DNA from: Chloracidobacterium sp. N | Lineage (GTDB): Bacteria > Acidobacteriota > Blastocatellia > Chloracidobacteriales > Chloracidobacteriaceae | Reading direction: 5' to 3' | Assembly (NCBI RefSeq): GCF_018304765.1 | Contig: NZ_CP072642.1 | Location: forward strand, 541,501 to 605,500 | DNA length: 64,000 nucleotides | Part shown: piece after piece, positions 17,357-26,057 of the stretch | How the letters are laid out: each line of letters begins with the position of its first letter | How positions within the stretch are numbered: the first letter of the stretch is position 1 | Notes under the pieces: generated by a model | Database searches by the model: none | What the model was told of the DNA's origin: nothing | What the model saw: only the letters and a program-made list of their open reading frames with translations | Made by a program: the position numbers and the translations under genes

Positions 17357-19027
17357 TCAGGTCTTCCTGCGTTGGAAGGCCTCACCGGGAAGCCAGTCGG
17401 GCATGGCCGGGTCATCGGCAACGGTGGCCACGATGAGCAGGGCGAACTGCGCATGCTGGGCCGCCCCCCGAAAGTCCCAGTCTTCCTGAATGGTGTCCGT
17501 GGGTTGGTGGTAGTCGCGGCGCACGTAGGTGTCAAACCGCTGTTTGCCCCAGCCTTCCGGTTTGCCTTCGACTTCGACCCCAAAGTTGAGCGACAGACAC
17601 GGCACACCGGCCTTGGCAAAGCAGAAGTGATCCGAGCGGAAAAACGAGCCGTTTTGGGGGAACGGGTCCGGCTTCATCACCAGCCCTTCCAGTTTGGCCA
17701 GCGCGTCAATGGTTTTGCCAAGCGTCGAACGCTCCGCCCCCAGCGGGACGAAATCGCGGGTGCGCCCAAAGACATTGACTTCGTCGAGGTTGATGTTGGC
17801 CGCCGTTTTTTCGAGAGGAATGAGGGGATGTTCGCAGTAATACTGCGCCCCCAGCAAACCTTGTTCTTCGGCCGTGACCGACAGAAACAGCACTGATCGG
17901 CGCGGACGCCAGTCCGATTTTCCCAACGCCTCGGCCATTGCCAGCAGGGCCGCCACGCCCGAAGCATTGTCCAGCGCGCCACGGTAAATCAGCCGTTGCC
18001 CGGAAGCCGGGTCTTCCTTGACGCCAAAGTGGTCGTAGTGCGCCGTGACGACAACACATTCATCGCGCAACTTCTCGTCACGCCCCGGCAGCCACCCGAC
18101 GACATTCGGTGACTCAAGTGTGGACACTTCACTTTTCAGGTGCAGCGAAAGGGTCGTGTCGAGCGGCACCGGGCGGAAGTCCCGCCGTTCGGCCTGCTCG
18201 ATGAGTGTGGCCAGCCGCTTGCCGCCGAGCCGGGCAATCCGTACAGCCGCGTCATCGGTAATCCACGACTTCAGGGCCACGACCGGCGGGGAGTTGGCAT
18301 CCCGGACGAGTTCCGACCGCGTGCCGGTGTTGGAGCTTTGGACCACCTGCCACGGGTAGGTGGCGCTCTCAGTCGTGTGAATGAGCAGCACGCCACGCGC
18401 ACCCTGGCGGGCGGCTTCCTCGTACTTGTACGTCCAGCGCCCGTAATAGGTCAGCGTCCGCCCCTGAAAAATGGACGGGTTGTGCAGTCCCGGATCGTTG
18501 ACCAGCAGCATGACGATCTTGCCGCGCACGTCCACGTCCTTGTAGTCGTTCCAGTCATATTCCGGCGCGACGATGCCATAGCCGGCAAAGACAACCGGAA
18601 CATCATCGAACCGGACTTCGGGCAGGCACTCGCCGGATTGCGCCGTGAACTCCGTCCCATACGTCAGTTCGACGGTTGCCCCGGACGCGGCGCGAAAGGT
18701 CATCGTGGTTGGGATGGCGCGCAGGTTGACAATGGGCACGTTCTGGAAATACGAGCCGCCAAGCGGCTCCAGCCCGGAGGTCTGGAACTGGGCGGCAATG
18801 TATTTCGCGGTGAGAAGTCCGCCGCGCGTGCCGGGGGCGCGGCCTTCAAACAGGTCATCGGAAAGCAGTTCGGTGTGGGCGCGCAAGGTGGCCGGTTGAA
18901 TCCGGGCCACGATGGCGCGGACTTCGGCCGGGACAGTGACCGTTTCCGTTGCCCTGACCGGCATCCCAATCTGGATGACCAGCCACAGCAGCCACCAGCC
19001 CGCAACGCCCATGCGCAGCGTTTTCAT
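17357..19027 (-). CDS. Secreted M28-family zinc aminopeptidase with PA domain
   Basis: 556 residues from ATG 19027; the 8-residue longer start at 19051 is less likely because the signal peptide begins at MKTLRMGVAGWWLLW. Exported. Residues about 60-310 carry a protease-associated insert (VFAGYGIVAPEYDWNDYKDVDVRGKIVMLL). The M28 catalytic core follows with AHYDH (329-333), GALDNASG (350-357), the catalytic pair in TAEEQG (385-390), and a late ligand in YHQPTDT. Family members release N-terminal residues from peptides using two zinc ions. First gene of the leftward peptidase-OPT-DUF2330 operon. Confidence 0.9.
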   Translation of the reverse strand: MKTLRMGVAGWWLLWLVIQIGMPVRATETVTVPAEVRAIVARIQPATLRAHTELLSDDLFEGRAPGTRGGLLTAKYIAAQFQTSGLEPLGGSYFQNVPIVNLRAIPTTMTFRAASGATVELTYGTEFTAQSGECLPEVRFDDVPVVFAGYGIVAPEYDWNDYKDVDVRGKIVMLLVNDPGLHNPSIFQGRTLTYYGRWTYKYEEAARQGARGVLLIHTTESATYPWQVVQSSNTGTRSELVRDANSPPVVALKSWITDDAAVRIARLGGKRLATLIEQAERRDFRPVPLDTTLSLHLKSEVSTLESPNVVGWLPGRDEKLRDECVVVTAHYDHFGVKEDPASGQRLIYRGALDNASGVAALLAMAEALGKSDWRPRRSVLFLSVTAEEQGLLGAQYYCEHPLIPLEKTAANINLDEVNVFGRTRDFVPLGAERSTLGKTIDALAKLEGLVMKPDPFPQNGSFFRSDHFCFAKAGVPCLSLNFGVEVEGKPEGWGKQRFDTYVRRDYHQPTDTIQEDWDFRGAAQHAQFALLIVATVADDPAMPDWLPGEAFQRRKT

Positions 19028-19221
19028 CAGGTCTGTCCTCGTGGAAACCAAAAGGTTGCCGATATTTGACGAACATCAACGGTAGCGGCATTCTCATGCC
19101 AACGCCGGCGGAATTTCAACGGCAAAAACACGCTCTGCCAGACTCATCCCGCTGAAAAAACACATGATGCCTGGACGGTTGCTTTCACGGACGGTTGGTT
19201 CACAAGGTTTGGGGGGGCAGC

Positions 19222-21159
19222 ATGCCGCCGGGTGACACGCTGGGGCCATACACTCTTGTCCGCCTGCTCGGACGTGGCGCTTTCGGGCAGGTCTGGCTGG
19301 CGGAACGGCGTACGGCGCTGGCCGTGACGCGCGTGGCCCTCAAAATCCCACTGGCGGACGATGTGGACCTCGATGCCATCCGCAAGGAGGCGTCCATCTG
19401 GGCCCAGGCCAGCGGCCATCCCAACGTGCTGCCCATCATTGAGGCCGACATTTACGACGGCCAGGTGGTCATCGTCAGCGAGTACGCCCCGGACGGTTCG
19501 CTGGTGGACTGGCTGGCGCGGAAAGGTGGCGTGGTGAGCCTGCCGGAAGCCGCCAAAATGGTGGATGGGATTCTCGCCGGGCTGGAGCACCTGCATGCGC
19601 GCCAGATCGTTCACCGCGACCTGAAGCCGGCCAATGTGCTGCTGCAAGGGGAAACGCCCCGGCTGGCGGACTTTGGCATTGCGCGGGTGGTGCGTGCCAC
19701 CTCCCACACGGGACACATTGCCGGCACACCGGCTTACATGCCGCCGGAGGCCTTCGACGGCGTACGTACCGAGCAGGGCGATCTGTGGGCCGCCGGCGTG
19801 GTTTTCCAGCAGCTCATCACCGGTGGGTTGCCCTTTCCACAACCCGACCTCACTTCCCTGATGGCGGCCATCCTCACCCGCGAGCCGGCGCCGCTTCCGG
19901 CGGACTTTCCGCCTGCTGTGCGGTCATTTCTGGCGACGGCGCTGTGCAAGGACCCGGCGCGCCGTTTTGCCACAGCCACGGCGATGCGGCGGGCGTTGGC
20001 GCAGGCCGTTGCGGCGTCAGCCCCGGTCGGGGCCTGGGGGGCGTCCCCGGCGACAGCGCCGGCGCGTCCGGCCACCGACAGCCGGGCAGCCGCTGTCACC
20101 GTACCGGCGGCATCCGTTCCGGCGCCGGTTTCGACGCCGGCCGGGGCTGCTCCGTCTGCAATCCCGGCCACCCCGACCGCCGATACGCTGCCGCTGCCGC
20201 CGGACCGCGCTGCCGGCCTCGGCCCGGCAGCTTCCGCTGCCCTGGGCAGCCACAACAAAAACCGTCTGGACAGCGAGACCCCCGGCACAGAGAGCCGGGG
20301 CAACCAGGGCCGGGAAAGCCAGGGCCGGGAAAGCCAGGGCCGGGAAAGCCAGGGTTGGTGGTGGATTGCGGCTGGTGTTGCCGTAACCCTGCTGCTGGGG
20401 GCGACGTTGTTTCTGGCCCTGCTGGTCTATTTTCAGGGCCAGGCTTTCCGCTCCCAGGCACAGCCGGCTCCTGTGCCGCCGGTTGTGGAACCGGTGCCCT
20501 CTCCGCCAGCTCCCACGGCGTCAGATACCCCGGCTGAACCTGCTGCCGAGCCACCCGCGCCGCCGACCTCCCTCGAACCGGGTTCGGAAGGGTTTTACGT
20601 CATTGCCTTCTCGGCCAAAACGGCCGAGGCTGCCGAAGCCAGAAAACAGTCCTATCTCAAGGCCGGCTTGCAGCCCTTTGTCGTCAAAACGGACGACTGG
20701 ACGAACTTCGAGCCGGGCTTTTACATCGTGGCGCTGGGGATTTACCCCACGGAAGCTGAGGCAAAGGCTGTCGCGTCACTGGCAAAGGAAAAGGGAATCA
20801 GTGCCTATACCAAAGCCTCCGGCCCGCCCCGCCAGCCCGAAGCTGCCGGCCCGGACGCCCCGAACCCGGATGACGTACCGGGGGATTTCCCGGAGGCTTC
20901 CCTTCGCGATCTCACCGATGACGACCTGCGCGACCTGACCGCAGAAGAGCTGCGGCTGATGCGCAACGAGATACTGGCGCGGCATGGCTATCGTTTTTCC
21001 GACCCGGAGTTGGCGGCACACTTTGGCGCGCAGCCGTGGTACCATCCGACCGACGGTAATGCCGAAGACAAGCTGACCGCCGTGGAGCGCCGCAACATCG
21101 CGCGGATTCGGCAGGCCGAAAAACAAGCCAGAGCCGCCGAACGCACCCCCAAAGATTGA
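19222..21159 (+). CDS. Transmembrane Ser/Thr protein kinase with SPOR-like and YARHG outer domains
   Basis: 645 residues. Cytoplasmic kinase domain (about 10-260): GRGAFG loop (17-22), Lys41, HRDLKPAN (131-138), DFG (150-152). A Pro/Ala-rich linker ends in QGRES repeats, then a membrane segment (about 379-404). Outside: a Pro-rich spacer, a SPOR-like domain (about 455-532) and a YARHG domain (about 560-635, LRLMRNEILARHGYRFSDPELAAHF). SPOR domains bind denuded peptidoglycan; YARHG is an extracellular domain of unknown role. The protein probably senses the cell wall and phosphorylates cytoplasmic targets. ATG 19222 lies just after a G-rich Shine-Dalgarno; 19195 is the alternative. Confidence 0.9.
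   Translation: MPPGDTLGPYTLVRLLGRGAFGQVWLAERRTALAVTRVALKIPLADDVDLDAIRKEASIWAQASGHPNVLPIIEADIYDGQVVIVSEYAPDGSLVDWLARKGGVVSLPEAAKMVDGILAGLEHLHARQIVHRDLKPANVLLQGETPRLADFGIARVVRATSHTGHIAGTPAYMPPEAFDGVRTEQGDLWAAGVVFQQLITGGLPFPQPDLTSLMAAILTREPAPLPADFPPAVRSFLATALCKDPARRFATATAMRRALAQAVAASAPVGAWGASPATAPARPATDSRAAAVTVPAASVPAPVSTPAGAAPSAIPATPTADTLPLPPDRAAGLGPAASAALGSHNKNRLDSETPGTESRGNQGRESQGRESQGRESQGWWWIAAGVAVTLLLGATLFLALLVYFQGQAFRSQAQPAPVPPVVEPVPSPPAPTASDTPAEPAAEPPAPPTSLEPGSEGFYVIAFSAKTAEAAEARKQSYLKAGLQPFVVKTDDWTNFEPGFYIVALGIYPTEAEAKAVASLAKEKGISAYTKASGPPRQPEAAGPDAPNPDDVPGDFPEASLRDLTDDDLRDLTAEELRLMRNEILARHGYRFSDPELAAHFGAQPWYHPTDGNAEDKLTAVERRNIARIRQAEKQARAAERTPKD
20305..20349 (+). repeat. Three perfect 15-bp tandem repeats in the kinase linker
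   Basis: The unit CAGGGCCGGGAAAGC is repeated three times without mismatch and encodes QGRES x3 in the juxtamembrane linker. In frame, so copy-number change alters linker length only. Confidence 0.9.
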
Positions 21160-21354
21160 GGCTCCTGAAGGTTCAGGGCTTTGAGTCCGGCGTGATCGCC
21201 CCCAGGCAGGGAGATCACCCGACCGCCTATTGAGACTGATCAGGCAACGGGCTATCGTCAACCATCTCACCTGCGATGTGGCCGTTGCTCCAACCGGCCA
21301 CAAACTGTCGCGCTGCTGCCCGGCGCCGACTGCTACCGAGCGAGGTATCTGTCC

Positions 21355-22767
21355 GTGGACAAAGAACTGGCTGCCCTGGAAGAAGCTCTCGAACGCATCT
21401 GGGAAATCGCCCGTGGGTTTGGTCTCGACCCGTTTCCGGTCAACTTCGAGATCGTACCGGCAACGGTCATGTACGAGATTGGCTCGTATGCGCTGCCGGG
21501 CCGTTTCTCCCACTGGACGTTCGGCAAGGCTTACCACCGGATGAAGACGATGTATGACTTCGGGCTGTCGCGCATCTATGAAGTCGTCATCAACACGAAC
21601 CCGGCCTATGGCTTCCTGCTCGAAACCAACTCACCCCTCCAGAACAAGCTCGTGATGGCGCACGTGCTGGGGCACGTCGATTTCTTCAAGCACAACGCCT
21701 ACTTTGCCCATACCAACCGGCGGATGGTGGATGAAGTCAACCTGCATGCGGCGCGTATCGAGGAATATGAGTTCAAATACGGCCGCAAGACCGTCGAGGC
21801 GTTTCTGGATGCCGTGCTCTCCATCGAGGAGCACATAGACCCCAACTTTCTCATTCGCAAGGAACGCGACCTGCCCCCGCCGCCGGAGAAAAAAGCCACC
21901 AGCGGCCGGGAAAACCCCTTCGAGGACATCCTGCGGCTGGGCGAGAAGCCGGCTGGCGAGACGGCACCGCCGCCGAAGCGCAAGCCGGGCGAGCCGGTCT
22001 ATCCCGAAAAAGACCTCGTCTGGTTCATCGCCAACTATTCTCCTGCACTCGAAGACTGGCAGCGCGACGTGATGATGATGATTCACGACGAAATGCTCTA
22101 TTTCGTGCCGCAGATGCAGACAAAAATCATGAATGAAGGCTGGGCGAGCTACTGGCATGCCCGCATCATGCGTGAACTGTGCGAGGGCACGGATGATTTC
22201 GTCGAGTTTGCCGAACTCCATGCTTCGGTCGTCTCGCCACACAAGGGACAGCTCAATCCCTACTATCTGGGCTACAAAATCTTTGAAGACATCGAGCGCC
22301 GCTGGGACAACCCGACGGCTGAGGAACGGGAAGCCTACGGCCGTCCCGGCGGGCAGGGGCGCGAAAAAATCTTCGAGGTGCGCGAGGTGGATAACGACGT
22401 GTCCTTCCTGCGCAACTACCTGACGGAAGAGCTGGTTGAAGAACTGGACCTCTATGTCTATGAACTCGTGGATGACGAGGAGTGGACGATTACGGAAAAA
22501 CGCTGGGAGCGCGTCCGCGATCAGTTGGTGGCGAATATGACCAACTTCGGCTTCCCGTACATCGAGGTCACGGAGGGCGATTACAACCGGAACCGGGAGT
22601 TGTACCTGACCCACCGGTTTGACGGCGCGGAACTCGACCTGAAATACGCGCGCAAGGTGCTGGAGTACGTGTACGCCCTGTGGGGGCGGCCGGTGCACCT
22701 TGAAACCCGCGCGGACAATGAGCCGCTGGTCCTGCACTATGACGGAGGCAGCCACGACGAAGACTAG
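21355..22767 (+). CDS. SpoVR family protein
   Basis: 470 residues matching the SpoVR/YcgB family: [38 protein letters not shown] near the N-terminus, [34 protein letters not shown] and the [17 protein letters not shown] block. Bacillus SpoVR acts in spore cortex formation; homologues are widespread in non-sporulating bacteria, often next to prkA and yeaH, and their role is unclear. Those partners are absent here. The start is GTG at 21355 with GAGG 9 nt upstream. The 195 bp between the kinase gene and this start show no recognised element. Confidence 0.92.
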   Translation: MDKELAALEEALERIWEIARGFGLDPFPVNFEIVPATVMYEIGSYALPGRFSHWTFGKAYHRMKTMYDFGLSRIYEVVINTNPAYGFLLETNSPLQNKLVMAHVLGHVDFFKHNAYFAHTNRRMVDEVNLHAARIEEYEFKYGRKTVEAFLDAVLSIEEHIDPNFLIRKERDLPPPPEKKATSGRENPFEDILRLGEKPAGETAPPPKRKPGEPVYPEKDLVWFIANYSPALEDWQRDVMMMIHDEMLYFVPQMQTKIMNEGWASYWHARIMRELCEGTDDFVEFAELHASVVSPHKGQLNPYYLGYKIFEDIERRWDNPTAEEREAYGRPGGQGREKIFEVREVDNDVSFLRNYLTEELVEELDLYVYELVDDEEWTITEKRWERVRDQLVANMTNFGFPYIEVTEGDYNRNRELYLTHRFDGAELDLKYARKVLEYVYALWGRPVHLETRADNEPLVLHYDGGSHDED

Positions 22768-22845
22768 CGCCGCACGGTCTTGTGCCGGATGCGCCTCATC
22801 CACCACACTTCGGTCCCTGACTGAAATCCATTGGAGGACACCACC

Positions 22846-24201
22846 GTGCGCGGTGAATACCAGACACTTCGTATGCTGGCCTGTGCCGGCAAGATTACCG
22901 AGGAGATGATGGCCGTCGCCGAAGACGAGCGGCTTGACCCGGAGTTCATCCGGCAAGGGCTGGCCGACGGCACCATCGTCATCCCCAAAAACATTCGTCA
23001 CCAATTTCGCCCAATCGGCATTGGCAAGGGACTCCGTACGAAAGTCAATGCCAACATTGGCGCGTCGGGCTATCACCAACTGCTCGAAGAGGAAATCACC
23101 AAGCTGCACACGGCCGTGCAGTACGGGGCCGACAGCGTCATGGACCTTTCGACCGGCACGGATTTGGACCTGATTCGTGAGACGCTTATCCGGGAAAGCC
23201 CGCTCATGCTGGGCACGGTGCCCATTTATCAGGTGGCTTCGGAAGGTTCGATCCTGAAGATGGACCCGGAAGAACTGTTTGCCGTCATTGAGAAACAGGC
23301 GCAGCAGGGCGTGGACTACATGACCGTCCACTGCGGCGTGACGAAGGAAACAGTCCGAAAACTGCGCCAGCACCAGCGCATCGAGGGAATCGTCAGCCGG
23401 GGTGGGGCGCTCCTGGCGGCCTACATCGAAGCCACCGGTAATGAAAATCCGCTCTACGAGCAGTTTGACCGCCTGTGCGACATCTTTGCCCGTTACGACG
23501 TGACCTTTTCACTGGGCGACGGCCTGCGTCCGGGCGCGACCGGTGATGCCAGCGACCGGGGGCAGTTGGCGGAGTTGCTGGTTTTGGGCGAACTCGTGAC
23601 GCGCGCCCGTGAGAAGGGCTGCCAAGTGATGGTGGAAGGCCCGGGCCACGTGCCGCTCGACCAGATTGTGGCCAATGTGCAGCTTCAGAAGCGCGTCTGT
23701 GACGGAGCGCCGTTTTATGTGCTGGGGCCGCTGACCTGCGATGTCGCGCCCGGCTACGACCACATCACGGGCGCCATCGGCGGTGCGATTGCCGCCGCCG
23801 CCGGCACGGACATGCTGTGCTACGTCACGCCGGCCGAGCACCTGCGGCTGCCCGACCGGCAGGATGTCATTGAAGGTGTGATCGCAACGCGCATTGCCGC
23901 CCACTCCGGGGATTTGGTGAAGGGCGTCAAAGGGGCCAAAGCCTGGAACGACCAGATGTCCCGCTACCGCAAGCAGCTCGACTGGGACGGCATGTTCCGG
24001 TTGGCGATGGACCCCGAAAAGGCGCGGCGCTACAAGGAAGAATCCGAAGCCGCCAACGCCAAGGTCTGCTCGATGTGTGGCAGCCTCTGCTCCATCAACA
24101 TTGACAACGCGGCCATTGAGAAGTTTTCCGGGCAGAAGCCGGATACCTCAGAGAAGTTTCTGACCCCGCGCCCGGCAGCCGCCGTGGCCGGCGGGGACTG
24201 A
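22846..24201 (+). CDS. thiC: Phosphomethylpyrimidine synthase (radical SAM)
   Basis: Converts aminoimidazole ribotide to the HMP-P moiety of thiamine by radical chemistry. 451 residues with [73 protein letters not shown] and the C-terminal 4Fe-4S motif CSMCGSLC (CxxCxxxxC counting the terminal Cys). GTG 22846 is chosen over the in-frame TTG 22831 because GGAGG (22833-22837) lies 8 nt before it. The short leader contains no TPP-riboswitch signature. Lacks the long N-terminal domain of proteobacterial ThiC, as is usual for the short form. Confidence 0.96.
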   Translation: MRGEYQTLRMLACAGKITEEMMAVAEDERLDPEFIRQGLADGTIVIPKNIRHQFRPIGIGKGLRTKVNANIGASGYHQLLEEEITKLHTAVQYGADSVMDLSTGTDLDLIRETLIRESPLMLGTVPIYQVASEGSILKMDPEELFAVIEKQAQQGVDYMTVHCGVTKETVRKLRQHQRIEGIVSRGGALLAAYIEATGNENPLYEQFDRLCDIFARYDVTFSLGDGLRPGATGDASDRGQLAELLVLGELVTRAREKGCQVMVEGPGHVPLDQIVANVQLQKRVCDGAPFYVLGPLTCDVAPGYDHITGAIGGAIAAAAGTDMLCYVTPAEHLRLPDRQDVIEGVIATRIAAHSGDLVKGVKGAKAWNDQMSRYRKQLDWDGMFRLAMDPEKARRYKEESEAANAKVCSMCGSLCSINIDNAAIEKFSGQKPDTSEKFLTPRPAAAVAGGD

Positions 24202-24234
24202 ATGGGTGCCGGGCCGGGCAAAACGCACAGAGGC

Positions 24235-24263
24235 TTGACAGCCAGCGCCATTCCGCCTAGTCT
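24235..24263 (+). promoter_or_regulatory. Predicted promoter for the tRNA-Val / tRNA-Asp pair
   Basis: A consensus -35 TTGACA (24235-24240), a 17-bp spacer, and TAGTCT (24258-24263), 30 bp before the tRNA-Val 5' end. The position is right for a tRNA promoter. Confidence 0.55.
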
Positions 24264-24292
24264 GGCGGTTCTCCGACGCGGGGAGCGGTCAC

Positions 24293-24367
24293 GGGCGGTT
24301 AGCTCAGTGGTAGAGCATCGGTCTTACAAACCGGGGGTCACTGGTTCGAGCCCAGTACCGCCCACCA
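24293..24367 (+). tRNA. tRNA-Val (anticodon TAC)
   Basis: Full cloverleaf: acceptor GGGCGGT pairs with ACCGCCC, D-arm AGCTC-GAGC, anticodon loop CTTACAA (TAC), T-arm GGTTCGAGCC; discriminator A and encoded CCA end at 24367. Confidence 0.96.
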
Positions 24368-24419
24368 CGTCGCAGCGCGGACAGGCGCGGTGGGACGTGA
24401 GCGGGGGAGAATGATTTGC

Positions 24420-24496
<77 letters not shown>

Positions 24497-24616
24497 CACA
24501 TTTCAAGGGAACAAAGCCGTGCTTCGTCGTTGCTGAAGGACGGCTTTTCCTTTTGGCCAGAACCCTTTGAACCGCCCCTGCAAAGCGGCCTCGTCGCCGG
24601 TCAGCCTGTCAAGCCC

Positions 24617-25141
24617 ATGCCGTTCAGCCACATTGACGAAACCGGACGCCTCACGATGGTGGATGTCGGAGAAAAGCCAATCACCGACCGGACGGCGACG
24701 GCTTCGGGCGTGGTGTTGATGCGGCCGGAAACCCTGGCGGCCATTCGCGCCCGGACAACACCCAAGGGCGATCCGCTCGAAACCGCCCGTCTGGCGGGCA
24801 TCATGGCGGCCAAGCAAACCGACCGGCTGATTCCCCTGTGCCATACGCTGCCGCTGGCCTATGTCAACGTCGAACTGACGCTGGCGGCGGACCACATCCT
24901 CATCACCGCGACGGCCCGGGCGCGGGCCAGCACGGGCGTCGAGATGGAGGCCCTGACCGCCGTCAGTGTGGCGGCGCTCACCCTATTTGACATGTGCAAG
25001 GCCATTGACCGTACGATGCGGATTACGGACATTCAGGTACGGTCAAAAACGGGCGGCGCGTCGGACTGGCTGGCGTCGGGGACGCCGACTTCGGACGCGC
25101 CACCATCACCGGACATGACTCCCTCCGGGGCGGGAACCTAA
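24617..25141 (+). CDS. moaC: Cyclic pyranopterin monophosphate synthase (molybdenum cofactor)
   Basis: Second enzyme of molybdopterin synthesis, forming cyclic pyranopterin monophosphate with MoaA. ATG 24617 gives 174 residues beginning at the family N-terminus ([21 protein letters not shown]), so the in-frame start at 24530 is not used. Motifs: GNxMAAKQT-type [16 protein letters not shown], the [11 protein letters not shown] active-site stretch, and [11 protein letters not shown]. The C-terminus has a Pro/Ser/Thr tail. No other moa or moe gene is nearby; the CheR gene starts 3 bp after its stop. Confidence 0.95.
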   Translation: MPFSHIDETGRLTMVDVGEKPITDRTATASGVVLMRPETLAAIRARTTPKGDPLETARLAGIMAAKQTDRLIPLCHTLPLAYVNVELTLAADHILITATARARASTGVEMEALTAVSVAALTLFDMCKAIDRTMRITDIQVRSKTGGASDWLASGTPTSDAPPSPDMTPSGAGT

Positions 25142-25144
25142 GCG

Positions 25145-25990
25145 ATGCCGGTCAAGAAGCGAAATCTGGCCAATCCCCACCTGCCGCAGCTCGAAAAGGC
25201 GCTGGCCCAGGTTTACGGCTGGGCCCCGAATGAGACCCTGCGCGCGGCGTTGCAGGCGGTGGTGACAGACAAGGCGCGCCGGCTGCTCTTTGACGAGATG
25301 ACCTACTGCCGCGTGGCCGCGCAGTCGCCCGGCGAACTTCATTCGGTTGCGGAGGAAATTGCGCTGGGTGAAACCAGTTTCTTCCGCGAGCCGGAGCAGT
25401 TTCGGGCACTGTGGCGCATGGTCCTGCCCGAACTCATTGAGAAGCGCGCCGGCACGAAGCGCCTGCGGTTGTGGAGCGCCGGCTGCTCGACGGGCGAGGA
25501 GCCGTTCTCGCTGGCGATGATTCTGGAAGACCTGCTTGGAGAAGCACCCGACTGGCGCATCGAAATCCTGGCCGTGGACCTGCGCAGCAAAGCCCTGCTG
25601 CATGCCAGCCAGGGGCGTTACCATCCACTCCAGTTGCGCAATCTCGACCCGGCGCTACGCGACCGGTTTTTCCACGGCAGCCAGGCCCCGGATGCACCAC
25701 CGGGCGAGCTTGACCGCCGGTTGCGCCGCAACATCCGCCTGCGCCATGCCAACCTGTACGACCCGCACCTGTGGCAACACCTGCCGGGGCCGTTCGATGT
25801 CATCGTGTGCAGCAATGTGTTGACGCACATGCACTACACGGCCGTACAGCAGACGACGGCCCGCATCCAGCAGGCGCTGGCTCCGGGCGGCTATCTGCTG
25901 GTCGGGAGTGTCGAGGTCGGATTGGTCAACCAGGCGCGGCTGCGTTCTTCACAGGCGTTGCCACGTGGCTTTTTCCACCGTCCGGAGTGA
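25145..25990 (+). CDS. CheR-type protein-glutamate methyltransferase
   Basis: SAM-dependent methyltransferase of the chemoreceptor methylation family, 281 residues. An N-terminal helical part with GETSFFREPEQF (the CheR NET-FFR signature), the SAM-binding loop WSAGCSTGEEPFSLAM, AVDLRSKALLHASQGRY, and the motif FDVIVCSNVLTHM that matches CheR FCRNVLIYF. No chemoreceptor or CheB gene is adjacent. Targets could be chemoreceptors elsewhere or a pilus-linked Che pathway, given pilT in this genome (inference). Starts 3 bp after moaC. Confidence 0.88.
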   Translation: MPVKKRNLANPHLPQLEKALAQVYGWAPNETLRAALQAVVTDKARRLLFDEMTYCRVAAQSPGELHSVAEEIALGETSFFREPEQFRALWRMVLPELIEKRAGTKRLRLWSAGCSTGEEPFSLAMILEDLLGEAPDWRIEILAVDLRSKALLHASQGRYHPLQLRNLDPALRDRFFHGSQAPDAPPGELDRRLRRNIRLRHANLYDPHLWQHLPGPFDVIVCSNVLTHMHYTAVQQTTARIQQALAPGGYLLVGSVEVGLVNQARLRSSQALPRGFFHRPE

Positions 25991-26026
25991 AAAAACGGAC
26001 GGTTGTGGCTGGCCGGGCCGTGCAGT

Positions 26027-26043
26027 GCGCAACCCGGTTGCGC
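26027..26043. repeat. Hairpin just upstream of the HEAT-cyclophilin gene
   Basis: GCGCAAC (26027-26033), loop CCG, GTTGCGC (26037-26043), 14 bp before the ATG at 26058 and after the CheR stop. It could limit ribosome access or slow readthrough. Confidence 0.4.
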
Positions 26044-26057
26044 TACAACGTCCGGCT

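Noticed and set aside
22768-22845. TPP riboswitch before thiC
   Set aside because: The leader is only about 80 bp and lacks the conserved CTGAGA and ACCTGATCTGG-type blocks.
21631-23373. 580-residue antisense frame over spoVR and thiC
   Set aside because: It spans two well-identified genes on the other strand and has no domain.
26027-26043. Intrinsic terminator after the CheR gene
   Set aside because: The hairpin has no T-run; kept only as a hairpin.
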